Source of the DNA: Theobroma cacao
Lineage: Eukaryota; Streptophyta; Magnoliopsida; Malvales; Malvaceae
Length of the DNA stretch: 64,000 bases
Direction: 5' to 3'
Assembly (NCBI RefSeq): GCF_000208745.1
Contig: NC_030853.1
Coordinates: 19,383,748 to 19,447,747, forward strand
Below, piece after piece: positions 11,224 through 24,119 of the stretch; position 1 is the first letter of the stretch, and each line of letters opens with the position of its first letter. A model generated the notes under the pieces. The model saw only the letters and a program-made list of their open reading frames with translations. It was not told where the DNA came from and searched no databases. The position numbers and the translations under genes are program-made.

Positions 11224-12956
11224 GAAAGGTGATAGGGCATGCATGATTGGTTGATAGGAATTGAGTTTAGGGTTTAGGTATTGCGTGATTGAGGGTTTGC
11301 GTGAGTGGTTAACACTTTATGCATGACTGAATTTAGGCATGGCGTCACTTAGGATGTGTGTGATTGGGTTAGGCATTGCATTTAGGGATTTGGCATTATG
11401 TGACTGGTTGATAAGTCATTGTTTGATTAGTTGATAGGTTATTACATGACTAGTTCAAAAGGTTAATAGAATATTGGATAGCCAATTTTATTAAAGTTTT
11501 ACAATGATTTTTCCTTTTAGCACCTTGGAAAAAACTTATCATCACAAGAAGCAAATCATATTTCGCCATCACCAGATGTTGAAATGTGTTTGAATTATTT
11601 TCCTCAAACACTTGAACCTTAACATGAGAAAATCATGCAAGCCTTGAAAGAATATAAAGAATGTATCCTTGTCCCTTATGAATGATCACAAAATCTTTGG
11701 GAATATGGTGAAATATCGCAAAAAAGATCTTTCAAGGAAAATTTTTGCAAAAATATCTATTAATAGAACTCACAGTAGAATCTTAATGAATAAAAAACAA
11801 AAAGCATGTCATATTTGTCACAAGACATGCATGACTGGTTGATAGGCATGCGTGATTGTTTGATAGTAATTGGGTTTAGGGATTTTGGGTTTAGGTGGCT
11901 AAGGTTTGCATGAGTGGTTAACATCTTATGCATAACTGGTTTTAGGTATAGCATCACTTATGGTGTGTGTGATTGGTTAGGCATTGCGTTTAGGGGTTTG
12001 GCATTACGTGACTGGTTGATAGATTATTGCGTAACTGGTTGATAAGTTATTGCTTTACTAGTTGATAGGTCATTGAGTGACTAGTTCATAGGATCAATAG
12101 AATATTGGATAGCCAATTTTGATGAAGTTCCACAATGATCTTTCCTCTTAGCATCGTGAAAAGAACTCATCATCACAAGAAGAAGATCATATTTGGCCAT
12201 CACCAGATGTTGAAATGTGTTTGGATTATTTTCCTTAAACACTTGAACCTTAACATGAGAAAATCATGCAAGCTTTGAAAGAATACAAAGAATGTATCCC
12301 TGACCCTTCTGAATGATCACAAAATCCTTAGGAATATGGGGAAATCTCATAGAAAAGATCTTTCAAGGAAAATTTTTGTAAAAATATCTGCTAACAGAAC
12401 TCACGGTAGAATTTCAATGAATAAAAAACAAAAACCATGTCATATCTGTCACAAGACATGCATGACTGGTTGATAAGCATGCATGACTATTTGATAGGGA
12501 ATTGGGTTTAAGGGTTTAGGTGACTAAAGGTTTGCGTGAGTGGTTGACACATTATGCATGACTGGTTTTAGACATGGCGCCACTTAAGGCATGTGTGATT
12601 GGTTAGGCATTGCATTTAGGGGTTTGGCATTGCGTGACTAATTGATAGGTTTACTGGTTGATAGGTCATTGCGTGACTAGTTCATAGAATCAATAGAATA
12701 TTGGATAGCCAATTTTGATGAAGTTCTACAATGATGTTTCCTCTTAACATCAAGAAAAGAACTCATCATCTCAAGAAGAATATCATATTTGGCCATCACC
12801 AAATGTTGAAATGTGTTTGGATTATTTTCCTCAAACACTTGAACCTTACCATGAGAAAATCATGCAAGCCTTGAAAGAATATAATGAATGTATCCTTAAC
12901 CCGTATGTATGATCACAAAATCTTTGGGAATATAGGGAAATCTCGCATAAAAGGTC
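11224..12956 (+). repeat. Tandem array, about 2.8 units of about 0.6 kb
   Basis: The landmark GATAGCCAATTTT recurs at about 11478, 12109 and 12705, periods of about 631 and 596. Each unit contains several GCGTGACTGGTT-like words, then a segment with ATCACCAGATGTTGAAATG and CATGAGAAAATCATGCAAG. No continuous frame runs through the units. It looks like the subterminal region of a large DNA transposon. Confidence 0.75.
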
Positions 12957-14423
12957 TCGTATAAATCACGCTTGATATGTAAATGCAAAAATACATTCGA
13001 TTACCACTTAATCGCGGTATCGATTAAATTCGACCGATCACCCAATTAATTGGCGGTTGTGTCCAAATCACCTCTAAATTAATTCATTTTTCCTCTAATA
13101 TCTTAATTTACCACATACCATTTAAATAAAGCCAAATTCAGCATTAGAACCTTCACAGTTCCTTATAGAAAAATTCGATCATTTGGTGCACTAGCACCGA
13201 AATTTTTTTCTACATAACTGTTTCACATTAATTCATCATTTTCCAAGCCATTTTCCTTGGAATAAAAACAATTACCCATTGATATTCAGCCCTCATGGTT
13301 CGACCAACAAGGAACCCTAGAGCAATTGAATATTTCTTTTGTATTTTTGTTCATAACCATGCTTAACTATCCCTAAACACTAACATAGTCTAAAATCAAG
13401 TTATTCCAACAACAATTCCTCTTCCATACCCATTTTTCAAAATTGAATTCATCATGATAACTCAATATTCAACCATGGAAATCAAGAACAAAAGCATGGG
13501 TAAGCTAGGTATCAAGAAGAATTAAAGAAATTTTAACCTACCTAGCTTGTTTCCTTGATTTCTTAACTTTTTCTTTGAATTTCCACCTAGGTTTTCTTGT
13601 TTTTCCCTTTGTTCTTCCTTTTTTCTTGTTGCTGGTTGTCTAGGCCGAGTATGGTGAGAGAATTGGAGATTTAATGGGCTGATTTCTATAGAAAATAATA
13701 AAATAATCAAGCATGCCATGTGTCACATGCTTATTGGCTCAATTTTTAACTTTTTGACTTTTTCTTCTTAATTTTCCACCACAATTATTCTGGTATTTAT
13801 CCAATCCTACCACATTTAAAATCCCTTGGTCTTGACAAGTGCTGGGGTGAAAAATTTACCGATTTACCCCCAAGGTGAAAAAATTATGATTTTGCCCCTA
13901 TACTCCGAAATGTATCGAAATTACATTATTTCTACTTTTCAACCTCAAATAACACTAATATTGATCAATATTAACCAAATGGGGCAAAAAAAATCATTTT
14001 TTTAATTCCCGTTTAGTCCTCTAATGGAAAAATTACCATTTTGCCCTTGTACTCCAAAAATACCGAGAATCATAATTTTTCATTGCTAAACATCATTTTA
14101 TACTCCAATAATCATAATTATATTTCATATAATTATTCTTGGTCAAATGTGATCAAATCTTGGCTAGAAATCTCCATTTAATCATCAAATGGTAAAATGA
14201 TTGTTTTGTCCCGAATCGATCAATTTTCCTGATGGACTCCAACTGGACCTTAAACTCTGAATCACTATTCTAAGCCATTCTGTGGGTTTCAAAATTTTCA
14301 ATTTTCTCTTAGAATTTCTATTTGAACTAGTTCAAGGCTCAATTTAACTTAGTTGTACCACTCGGTATAATACCGTCTTTTAATCGAGCTTGATAGGGTC
14401 TTAGATAATGTAAGTAATTGCGT
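12957..14423 (+). mobile_element. Partial LTR, TGTCACGAC family, inverted relative to 19070-22007
   Basis: The reverse complement aligns with about 19070-20330 of the full copy: the ACTAAGTTGAATTAAG block near the end, the poly-purine leader with AGAACAAG, and the CCAATTAATCAAGTGAT block. It is broken at 12957, where the tandem array begins abruptly. No target duplication was found, so it may be a truncated or rearranged copy. Confidence 0.6.
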
Positions 14424-14696
14424 GACTGTTATCTGTATGGAAGTGTGTGTGAGTGTTATAGGTACTTCATTGCATGAATTTTATCTATATAGCATTGCAT
14501 GACCGTCATTACATTCATTCTGTATTATTTTGGCTCAACTGTAATGGTTTAATATGTATATGTTGATTTACTTAATAATCCATACTTCACACGTGCATTA
14601 ATTTTGTTTTAGGATATGCAAAGATTGTAAGAACTAGTTATTGTTTTTTTAATCTTCATTGATCATATTTACTAAAATGGAAATGTTATTTATTTT
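14424..14696 (+). other. Leader of the Ulp-like gene with GCGTGACT words
   Basis: The stretch has GCGTGACT and GCATGACC words and an intron-like TTGCAG acceptor at its right end (14699-14704). No other feature is seen. Confidence 0.35.
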
Positions 14697-16558
14697 ATGT
14701 TGCAGATAGCCAAAACAAGAACAGAGCAGAAGAATGTGGAAGCTTTGCTTTGTGTGCGAAGGGACCAGTGGGGCTTTAACGCTGGCATTAACATTCATTA
14801 TAAGTGGACGCATCTGCATGTCATACGTGAGATGTTGCGAAAAGTAAATGAGTTGGAAGAAATAAAGAGAACATGCTTCAAGTATCTAATAAATGTCAAA
14901 TCAAACAAGAGTTTATACTACACTAATCTCATGCACAACCTAATGCTGCACAGAATCAATCAACCTACCACCATCGAGCGTGAGTTATGGTTTGCCATAA
15001 GCTAAACGAAGGCTCGATTCTCGAAGCATGAGTTCTGCCTGGTGATAAGATTGAAGTTTGGTACCTTGTTAGCCATTATTATCAATCCCTACGAGGCCGC
15101 CCTCGGAGGAATTCACAAGTGATATTGAGGAGCGGGGAACGAGGTAAAGATATAACAAGTATTAGAGACGTTCAAGAGAAGGTAGTTTTAGTTGTATGGA
15201 GATTGGACAAAGATTGCCCTCATCTTGATCGTGAGCAATGTTTTATTTAGTCAAGACAACAGACAAGTAGTGATTTCGTGGTTGTTGTCGCTGGTTTAGA
15301 ACATTGACCAGCGAAATGCATTCCCATGAGGCACCTACGAATGAAGTCTAACTGTGGATTACTTGTTGAGGGGCTTCGAACCTCTATTGGTGGGAGCAAA
15401 AGAAAAGAAACGTTACCATCTATACGAATTTGTAAGGGGTTTCAAGTAGTGTGCCCTACCCTAAGGTTTTTCATTTTTCTTTTTGCATAAAATTTTATGA
15501 AACGAGTAAAATGTTTTACAATTGATATGCAATTTTAGGTGTTGGAGGCGATTCATGATATTAAAAGCTAGTTTGAAAGGCAACGTCAGTCTAGACAGGT
15601 TTGTCCAAGAATGCTGAATTGGCATTGTGACGAGAGGCCTATAGGCTTCCACATCAATATTGCAAGTTCGGAAAGGGAAGGCAAGGTGAGTCACGAAACC
15701 ATAATGTTTTTATTTTATTTAATTTTTTTGTCATATGTTAACTACCTTTCAACCTAATGGCAATGTATGTTTTGGTGTAGTTACGCACAGTCGGGACATT
15801 GAGCCAGCTACGGAAGAGATGTTGATAGCATATTGGGCCGATGTTGATGTCAATATCTCCAAAAGGCAACAATACATTCCATTATGAAGGGCAAAAGAGG
15901 AAGATAATGAACTGCAAATAGAAAAGTGTGGTAAGAAGAGGCGTTAAGTGGAGTCACACCACATATGAGGAGGTTTATGCCCATTTTGGTGTTGCTGAAG
16001 CTCTTGGTGTTACTGAAGTGCTTGATTTTCCTTTTGCTCAGATACGCAACCCATTGTTGCATCCTCAAATGACTATAGGCTTTAAGTGCAAGATGAAACG
16101 GATGAGGACGTAGTGGAAGAAAAACCTACAGTCAATATAGATAGAGATGTAAATGGACATGTAGATGCAGATACAGTCCTTGCGGATAGAGGTTCGGCTA
16201 GACATTCAAATGCATATACAGTCAATGCAATTGGAGATCTAGCAGGAGATGCAGCCACAGATGCAATCAATGCAGCTAGATATCCAGTAATCAATGCAAG
16301 GGCTGGAGAATTGGATTGTTCGTAGACTGATCGACTGTTATTAGTTATGACATTCTATCATTTTTCATTGTGTGAGTTATAACATTTACGATTCATTTGA
16401 TGTTTTAATGTGTTTGATTTTTGTCACTGTGTGGAATCAGTCGATTGGTGAACAGGATGGTGTGTGCAATTAGGAAGGCTACAGTAGTGGGGTTGATCTT
16501 GATGAGGTAGCTGGCATAAATCAGGCAATTGCATCGCCTCAAAGCTCACCTCTCTCTA
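14697..16558 (+). pseudogene. DUF1985-type (Ulp1-transposon) gene, N-terminal part, decayed
   Basis: An open frame of 102 codons (14697-15005) runs into the same frame after a single TAA with the block RFSKHEFCLVIRLKFG, typical of DUF1985, the domain that precedes a Ulp1-like cysteine protease in plant transposon-borne genes. Further DUF1985 words follow with several stops (IALILIVSNVLF, about 15200; NAFP with the usual W-G changed to a stop, about 15320). Later pieces (15540-15690, 15928-16325) give short frames, the last with D/A-rich repeats. The gene is interrupted at 16559 by a solo LTR. Several in-frame stops make a functional product unlikely. Confidence 0.65.
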
Positions 16559-18064
16559 TGTTGTTGATTTCTCACACAAGTGCACGTATCGCTAACAAGT
16601 AATATAGAAATGAATAGTATCATTCTCACGGAGAATTGTTTTAATTCCTACTATTAACTACTAAAATTAACACACCTTAATTTTATTCAAACAACTAAAT
16701 TTTAAAATTATTAAAAAGAAAATTAAAACTACTAAACTGAAACTTCAATCAACTACCAGACCTAAGATTATGATATCCCTCAATACTTCATTTGATTATT
16801 TGTCTCTCTCTCTCTTAACTCAGTTTAATGAATTAAGTTGCTAACCTAGAGTCCTAAATTAGTTACAAGTTTTTATCGAGTTTCTCATAAAAATAACTAT
16901 CCTAATTAATTTACTATATGTCTATGCAAATTAAATTGAAGAAAGATTAATTAAGTTTGTGCTCTAATCCTGGCTATGTATGACTTATAGGTGTATGTCT
17001 ACCCTATATGTAAATCAAATCACCTAATCAATTAAGTTCATTCGATCATATGCTATTCTATTTAAGGTCTACCTAAATCTCTTTCGTCAAAGTTTAACCT
17101 AGGTTTCCAATTAAATCTAATTGGTGATCATGCAATTAGAAGCATTAAGAATAAAATAAAATAAATAACCTAAATCTATCCAACATAATCAAAAGAGATA
17201 TAAATAATTTACACTACATAATGAGTTCAATCATAATCTTAGATAAAAAATTTAGTTCCCTATCAAGTCACACATCATCATTGAATAAAGTTTAAACAAT
17301 AAAAACAAACTAAGAAAATAAAAGAATAATAAAAAAGATAAAACTCAAGAATTATAATCTTGATCTTCAAAGTCTTCTTAAATCCTTCAAAATCTTCTTA
17401 GCTTCAATGACTTTATAGCTTGACTCTCAACTTTCAATCTAGTGTTTCTCCTCGTTCTCTTCTTTTTAAAAGTCTTTCGAAAGGTTGGTTTTATAGGCTT
17501 TAAAGTTAGGCCAAGTTGGGTGAAGAAAGAAGTCACAATTCCAGCTAGGATTTTCTCATCAGACTATGTAGGTCATAGCCTTGCTCAATTAATTAATAGA
17601 AATAGTAATTACTCTAAGACTGCTATAGTACATCAAGTTTGACAAGAGTTTTAACTACCTTTCAAGTCAAACTAGGTAAAATAATAAACATAAAATCGTA
17701 TATTTTTCTTTTATCTTTCTAATGGTCCAAGAATCGCTTCATTTGGAGCTCTGTAGAAAACGTTATAGCCAAAATACCGAAATATGTGTAGTGTAAGTTT
17801 GCATATTGAAATTGCTCTCCTTATTTCACTAAAATTCTTCTTTTATCAAATACCTACAAAAGCACAAATAAATTAATAACAACCTATCTTAACCACATTA
17901 ACACCAAATTAATCATAAAATTAACTAAGATTAGATTGACTCACCTAAAATAACTAATTTAAAATAATTAAATAAAATCTACTAATTTCTATGCATTACT
18001 ACAAGAATTAAGCTAAATTACTATCAAAATTAAGCCCAAATAGCTCTACATTATAGAGTTATCA
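16559..18064. mobile_element. Solo LTR (family L2), TSD CTCTA
   Basis: It starts TGTTGTTGATTTCTC and ends GAGTTATCA, with CTCTA on both sides (16554-16558 and 18065-18069). The 1506 bp align along their length with 60906-62265. No gag, pol or second LTR is present. It splits the DUF1985/Ulp1-like gene. Confidence 0.85.
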
Positions 18065-19069
18065 CTCTACCCTAATCAAAAATCATCCTAAAATCGTAAA
18101 TGCAACCGAGGCCTCACATCTTGTGAATAGTCCAATTACAACTTCCCCATATCTTGCTTGTGTCCTAACCCCACCAGAAGCCCCCCCGGCAGTGTTAGAG
18201 CGCACCTTCTCCTGAGGCTCTACCTCAACCTGAAGTCAAAGATGCGCGTGTGAGTATGGCTAGCAGATACGTACAAAGCCCATACGTTAACTCACTATTA
18301 GTCTAGTGCAAAGTAAAGTATACTTTGAAGGATGGATATGAGTCCTTCATGAAAAACGAGCAAGCCAGGTAAAATGATAACATTACACGATATTAGGATT
18401 AACGGTTTGAAATTATTGAATCCATCGACCTTTTGAAGCGAGTATTTTATATATGCAGGGTTAACATTCTAGGCATCGTAGGGCAGAAGGGCCTTGAATT
18501 TTTACACTGTTTGAAAAAGGCAGAATGAGTGGTTGGACAACCAACACATTGACGCATGCATCAGCATCATGTGTAAGCGGAAGCGAGAGCACCATCTATA
18601 ACTCTACAAGCAGAAAATATACATTCTTAACACCTACTTTTATGTAAATATATTTTAATGAGTTGTAATTATTAAAATATGTGTTTAGGACTTTTGTTCA
18701 TGGCATCTAACCATTGAATGTAACTTAATTCACAGCTTATTTTGCTGGGCTTGAGCAATGAAATAAAACCTTCCCTGGTTAATAAGACCTTCAAGCCGAT
18801 CGAAGGCGATTTTGTCAGAACTTCTACTTGAATATGCGAGGGTGGGAGTCCACTGTGGGGTTTGCCATGGCATGAGGTGGACTCAATTCTCGTACCGTGC
18901 CATTTTGACGACCAGTAGGTGTTAGTGCATATCAACTTGCTAAAATGGAGTATGACGTTAGTTGACTCATCGTACAATCAGAGAGATGCAATTAAATCCA
19001 GCTTGCGTGTCAAGCCCGACCTTATAAAATACTTGCCATGTCATTCATGTGATTGACAATATGTTTGCA
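18065..19069 (+). pseudogene. Ulp1-like protease part of the same gene, decayed
   Basis: After the solo LTR, frames resemble the catalytic half of a Ulp1-type peptidase, most clearly V-D-S-I-L-V-P-C-H-F-D-D then V-L-V-H-I-N-L near 18860-18940, where the usual catalytic His-Trp pair reads Gln-stop. Several other stops precede it. The piece ends at 19069, where another LTR begins; a short continuation may follow at 22013. Family assignment rests on these words and on the DUF1985 part upstream. Confidence 0.5.
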
Positions 19070-22007
19070 TACTTGGAAAGCCCTAAAAAATCGTCAAAAG
19101 TCAGTAGTGTACCTAGCGGTGCAACTAAGTTGAATTAAGTCTCGAACTAGTCCAAATAGAGATTTTAAGATGAAATTGAGAATTTTAAATTCTCAAAATG
19201 ACTTAAAATGGTGATTCGGAGTTCAAAGACCAATTTGGAGTCAAATTGGAATTTTCATGACCTAGGGGTAAAATGGTCATTTTGCCACCCGAGGTTAAGA
19301 CGTGAGTGTTGGATGAAATTTTTGACTAAGATTGATCATTTGGAGTATAATTTGAGTTTGAGAAGTGAAAAATTTTAATTTTGGCATTTTTCGAGCATAA
19401 AGGGCAAAATAGTCATTTTGCCACCCTAGGGGCAAAATTGTAATTTTACACCACCCAACACTTGTCCAACACATGGATTTTACCCAATATTATCATGGAT
19501 GATTGAGTAAATTTAAGTGGTGGAGAGAGATTCCTTAATGGCTAAGTATGACACATGGACCAATGAAATGGTGACATGTGTCAAATTCTCATCCATTAAT
19601 TATTTAGCTTAAAAATTAACACAAAATCAGCCCATTTCTCTTCATATGGCCGGCCAAAGGAAAACCAAAGGAAGAAAAGAAGAACAAGAACCCTAAGGTG
19701 AAAATTCAAGAGAAAAATTGGTGGATTTCAAGTAATCAAGCAATCAAAGGTAAAATTTCTTGATTTTGACTTGTGATCTACCTTTCCCATGCATTCTTTT
19801 GCATTTTCCATGGTTAAGAATCAAGTTTTCATGATGAATCCCTTGCTGGCCGAACATCTAGGAGAGAGAATTTGATGATGATTTGGTTAGATTTTAATAT
19901 ATTTTGGTGTTTTTAGTTAATTAGTGATGTGTAGCATGAAAAGCAAACAAGAAAAATTCATTTTCTCCCATTACCCATCATTGGCCGAATTTTCCTTGTA
20001 GAGTGTGGATGGTGGATTTGATTTTATTTCAAGTGAATTGGTTAGGAAATGATGAATTATGGTGAGAAAATCAAGTAGAAAAAATCATGGTGTTGATGCA
20101 CCCACCATGGCCGAAATTCTCAAGAGAAAACGTGGAGATGATTTTGCTAAATTTTATGCTATTTGACTCGTGTTTGAGGATTTGGAGAATTGGAAGAAAA
20201 ATGGAGTTAATTGGTGTTGAATTGGACATATTGGCCAATTAATCAAGTGATAGATCGAATTAGGCCAATACTGTATTATTTAGGTACACAATTGAATTTG
20301 TGTAGAACACCGTGTGTAGACAATAATCCGAACAATTTGCATCCCATTTCATACATTAGTATAAAGCCTGAATTGGTTTTATAACAATTTAGCACAATGT
20401 AGTAAATGGCTTATTGTGCATTATGTCTAGGTGGTGAGCATTCTGGAAAAAGTAAAGAGATAGTATTAGAGGATCAAGAATCGGAGTACTTGGAATTCGA
20501 CTCCCGAAATAGTGAGTAACCTTACTATCGTTTTAATTATCTAAAGTGGTTTTTATCCGATTTTGTGATTTTATGGAAAATGAGTTTAAATGGTAAATCT
20601 TTAGGTTTTATAAACAAAATGTGTTTAAACGAAATGATTTTATAAATTATCTTGAAATTGAATGATGGCTTTGAAAATAGAGTAATTGAAGACCATTTGA
20701 TGTATTGTGAATTTATGTTTCTAATTGATTAGCTTATGATAATATTGGCATGAATGGTTGAATTGGCAAATGTGCTGAAATTGTATGAACTGTTTGTTTT
20801 GCCTTAACAGGCTGGGTAGTAATATAAATTGCCATGTCATGCTGTCGAAACTTTTATTGATTTGGCGGGATATCGATTAGCTTACTGCAGTGGGCGGGTT
20901 TCTGTGGACCAGCCTATTAGAGGGGCACGGTAAACCCTATTATATTTTACCTCGGTTGGAGAGACGAGTAGGGTAACTCTCGAGGTATAACTTTTAGAGT
21001 TCACTTCACACCAAACCACCACGTGAGGGGGAACTCAGCCAACGCCAAGGAACGGCTATGTTTTCAAAATAAAAGCATGATTTATGCATACATAACTTTT
21101 TAATAGCCTTGGCAGACTCGGTTGGGATAGCCCTCGATCAAGGCATCCCTGATAACTGGGTATGAGAATGATTTTGGCACGAGCCAAAGTTTTAAGAAAT
21201 TCATAAGCCATGTTCATTACTCGATTTATATGAATTGATTTTATTTGGTTGAAATGAGTTGAAAACTGATAAATTACAATATGATGATTTATTTTATCTG
21301 TCTCCATTTACTCAACTTTAGATATTTTAGATGGTATTTGTTTACTCATTGGGATTATATAATCTCACCACCCTCCTTTCCACCCATTTCAGACTCACGA
21401 TAGTCTATAGATAGCTGATTTCATCGAGGACTACCATTAGATTTGCATCCTCCAAACTGCAGGTTCACAGTTTTTCTTACTTTTGGTTATTCGAGGGCCC
21501 ACTTGTTACTGTAAATTAAATTAAATACTCTGACTTACTATATTATAGTATATATGAATTTATTTTGCTTTTATGCTACAAAAATTTATTTACGTAGTGT
21601 TCTAAAAATATGGTTTTAAGAGAAAATTGAATATTTTATTCTATATTTTTATTTTATTCTAATAGTTATAATTTCATTTTAAATGAATGTTTTAGACATC
21701 CAAATTTATTTTTGATAATGAAATATGTGTTTTGTACTCGCCTACTACATTTTTAGTTAGTTTCGAGATTTTTGAGGAAAAATGACCAAAATACCCCTAT
21801 GAGAAAATAATTATTTTTCTATTGATTTGATTTGGAAATAGTTTATAATCTCTCAAAACGTGATACTTAACAATTGTTGCTCACAAGAGAGGTGCGAAAA
21901 CTGATATTAAAGCCTTGCGAGGTTTCGGTTGGCATTCCGGGTAGTGAATGTCTATCGGGACGTCACGGCGGTTGTCACGGGTTCGAGGGGAGTACCGAGT
22001 CGTGACA
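19070..22007 (-). mobile_element. Solo LTR of about 2.9 kb, TGTCACGAC family, TSD TTGCA
   Basis: The right end is GAGTCGTGACA followed by TTGCA (22008-22012), and TTGCA also precedes the left end (19065-19069). The minus-strand start is therefore TGTCACGAC. The left end begins TACTT rather than TG, so one terminal base seems changed or the edge is misplaced. It contains a short-leader region with GGCCGGCC and a GC-rich block near 20870-21060. No gag or pol was seen. It shares sequence with 1-548 and, inverted, 12957-14423. Confidence 0.7.
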
Positions 22008-22012
22008 TTGCA

Positions 22013-22283
22013 TGATTAACAAATGGGTCCACTAATGGTATTGTTTCCCATTATATGCCATCAGGTCAGGGTACTTTGACTGTGCAAGTCATCAAAAGTG
22101 ATCTCAGACAAGGATGAGGTCTCAATTAAATGGAAAAAAACCCCAATACAACAAGATTCACATAGTTACAACGATCGAGTTATTCCTTCTATGCAGTTGC
22201 TGATCGGTACAAAGCACCAAAACTTGAAAGCAAATGCCATAGAAGGCCTTCGAAAAGTTTTGCTTAGAGATTTTTGTAAATAG
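22013..22283 (+). pseudogene. Probable last piece of the Ulp1-like gene
   Basis: A frame at 22098-22283 (61 codons, ending LRKVLLRDFCK) follows directly on the DNA that the LTR at 19070-22007 split. Position and orientation fit the C-terminus of the Ulp1-like gene. The Asp-Cys-Gly word of the catalytic site was not found, so this is contextual. Confidence 0.35.
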
Positions 22284-23257
22284 TATGGACAGTTAATTTT
22301 TTAAATTTGTTTATTCTTTTTCCTAATAAGTAAGGTAACATTGTTGTGTATTATCTCTAAATTAGTCTTTATTGTAGTAGTTAACAGAGAAAAAGATGAT
22401 AAGAATAATTTGAGATTATTTCCTCATATGATTTCACACTAACAATGTACTGTCAATAATGTTTGTATACAGAGAATTGAATAAAATATATCTTATGCAT
22501 TTACAGAATCTTTTCCACATTTCGTTTTGTTAATCTGTTACACATTATTAGGCACGACCTATTTATTATTTTGTATTTGTTATATAAATTATAATGACCT
22601 TCCCCAGAAATTCACTTGTTACAATATTCTCATCAAATAATTCTCATAAGTTGATATATTGCATCACGTGATTGGATTTGAAAGGATTTGACTCATCGAT
22701 TTTGAAAGAACTACATGACACATGCATTGCATGACTGTTTTTTATTCATTCTGTGCGTATTTGATAGGGCATCACATTACGTTCTTTGCATGCCTGACGT
22801 GCTTGTTCTTCAAACATTGCGTGATTGAGTAAAAAGGTCATTGCGTGACTAGTTGGTCTGCATAGTGTGACTTAGGGTTTCATAACTAGTATGTGAGAAG
22901 CATGGATGGCCATTTGATAAACCTCTTAAGCAGGGCAATTTTCATCTAGCATTGCGTGACTTGTATAAAAATGCATTGCGTGACTTGTTTATGTGGCATT
23001 TTGTTACTTGTAACTAGATTCCACGTGTATGGTATGTATAAAGCATGAGAATTTTCATCTTTTGTGATCATCTTTCCTAAACCACTTGCTATTTGTCTCC
23101 CATATCCTCTCAATTCAACCTCATCTTTCATCAATTTCAAGCTTCATGCCTCAAACATTTCATCAAACCCTAAACCCCAAAACCAATTGACTCCATAATC
23201 TTCACTTTTCCACTGAAGCTTTTGTCCCAAATCACTCACATTTCCTGAAACCCAACG
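22284..23257 (+). other. Spacer with GCGTGACT words ahead of a transposon-type gene
   Basis: No gene is visible. Words such as CATTGCGTGACTAGTTGG and GCATTGCGTGACTTG recur at about 22730-22990. The last 100 bases are CT- and CA-rich, like a plant leader. Confidence 0.45.
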
Positions 23258-24119
23258 ATGAGTCCAAGCGCCAAACGAACCAAATCAATCGCTAACCAAG
23301 CATCAAGTAACTCTACTAGAGTTGGTTCTTCCTCTTTCCCTAATGAGAGTTTTTTCATTGCCAACTTCACTAATGTGTATCATGCCCAAAAATTCAGAGA
23401 TAACTTTGGCAAACGAAAGGTAATGCTGGGGCGCATTATTGACTTTGATTATGTGGAATCCATTAATTTTTCATATCTTAAGAATATTGAGAATTTAGGG
23501 TGGACTTATTACTTGAAATTGAACAGAATGTATTGTGAGAACTTGGTTAGGGTTTTCTATTTCAATGTGACTCATGAGTTTCCTAATTCAGAGTCCGATC
23601 GATTAATATCCCATGATGATATGTTTGTCACTCACATCATGGGCAAATGCATTATCGTCACTCATGCACTTATTGATCACATCTTCCAAATTAACACCTA
23701 CATCGACGATTTTAGGTATGTTTCTAATGATGGCAACGTCTAGTCCACTTTAGTTTTTCCTCCTCCTAATGACGAAGGTGGCTTTAGTTGCATGAGGCTC
23801 TGTTTCCCTGATCTTGTCTTCCACCTCATCATCAATCATACCATCTACCTTCACTTTTTCAACTACTCCACGACTAAGAAAGAGGATTTTTGGTTCCTCT
23901 TTAACATCAAATTTAACCACCAGATTAATCTCGCCAAGTTTATAATGGATGACATGCTTCACACCATCAGTGGGGGCATAAAAAACTTCCTTTATGGTAT
24001 GTTGGTTAGTGAGATAATCGACTTTTCTACCGTCGACAGTCGGTGTGATCACCCAAGTCCCATACCTTTTTCATCCCTATTGAGGAGCATACTATTAAGA
24101 AATTGGGATTTGAGTTAAA
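23258..24119 (+). pseudogene. Putative plant transposon protein (Transposase_32-like), frameshifted
   Basis: The first frame (23258-23743, 161 codons) starts with a low-complexity basic head and then shows the order F-x-N-F, G-K-R-K-V-M-L-G-R-I-I-D, W-T-Y-Y-L, L-V-R-V-F-Y-F-N-V and I-M-G-K. These match the domain found in many plant transposon-borne proteins of unknown role. A stop ends it and a second frame (23792-24118) continues with F-N-I-K-F-N-H-Q-I-N-L-A-K-F-I-M-D-D-M and Y-G-M-L-V-S-E-I-I-D-F, the usual downstream block. One frameshift therefore joins them. Similar protein is encoded at 28063-29391 on the other strand. Confidence 0.6.
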
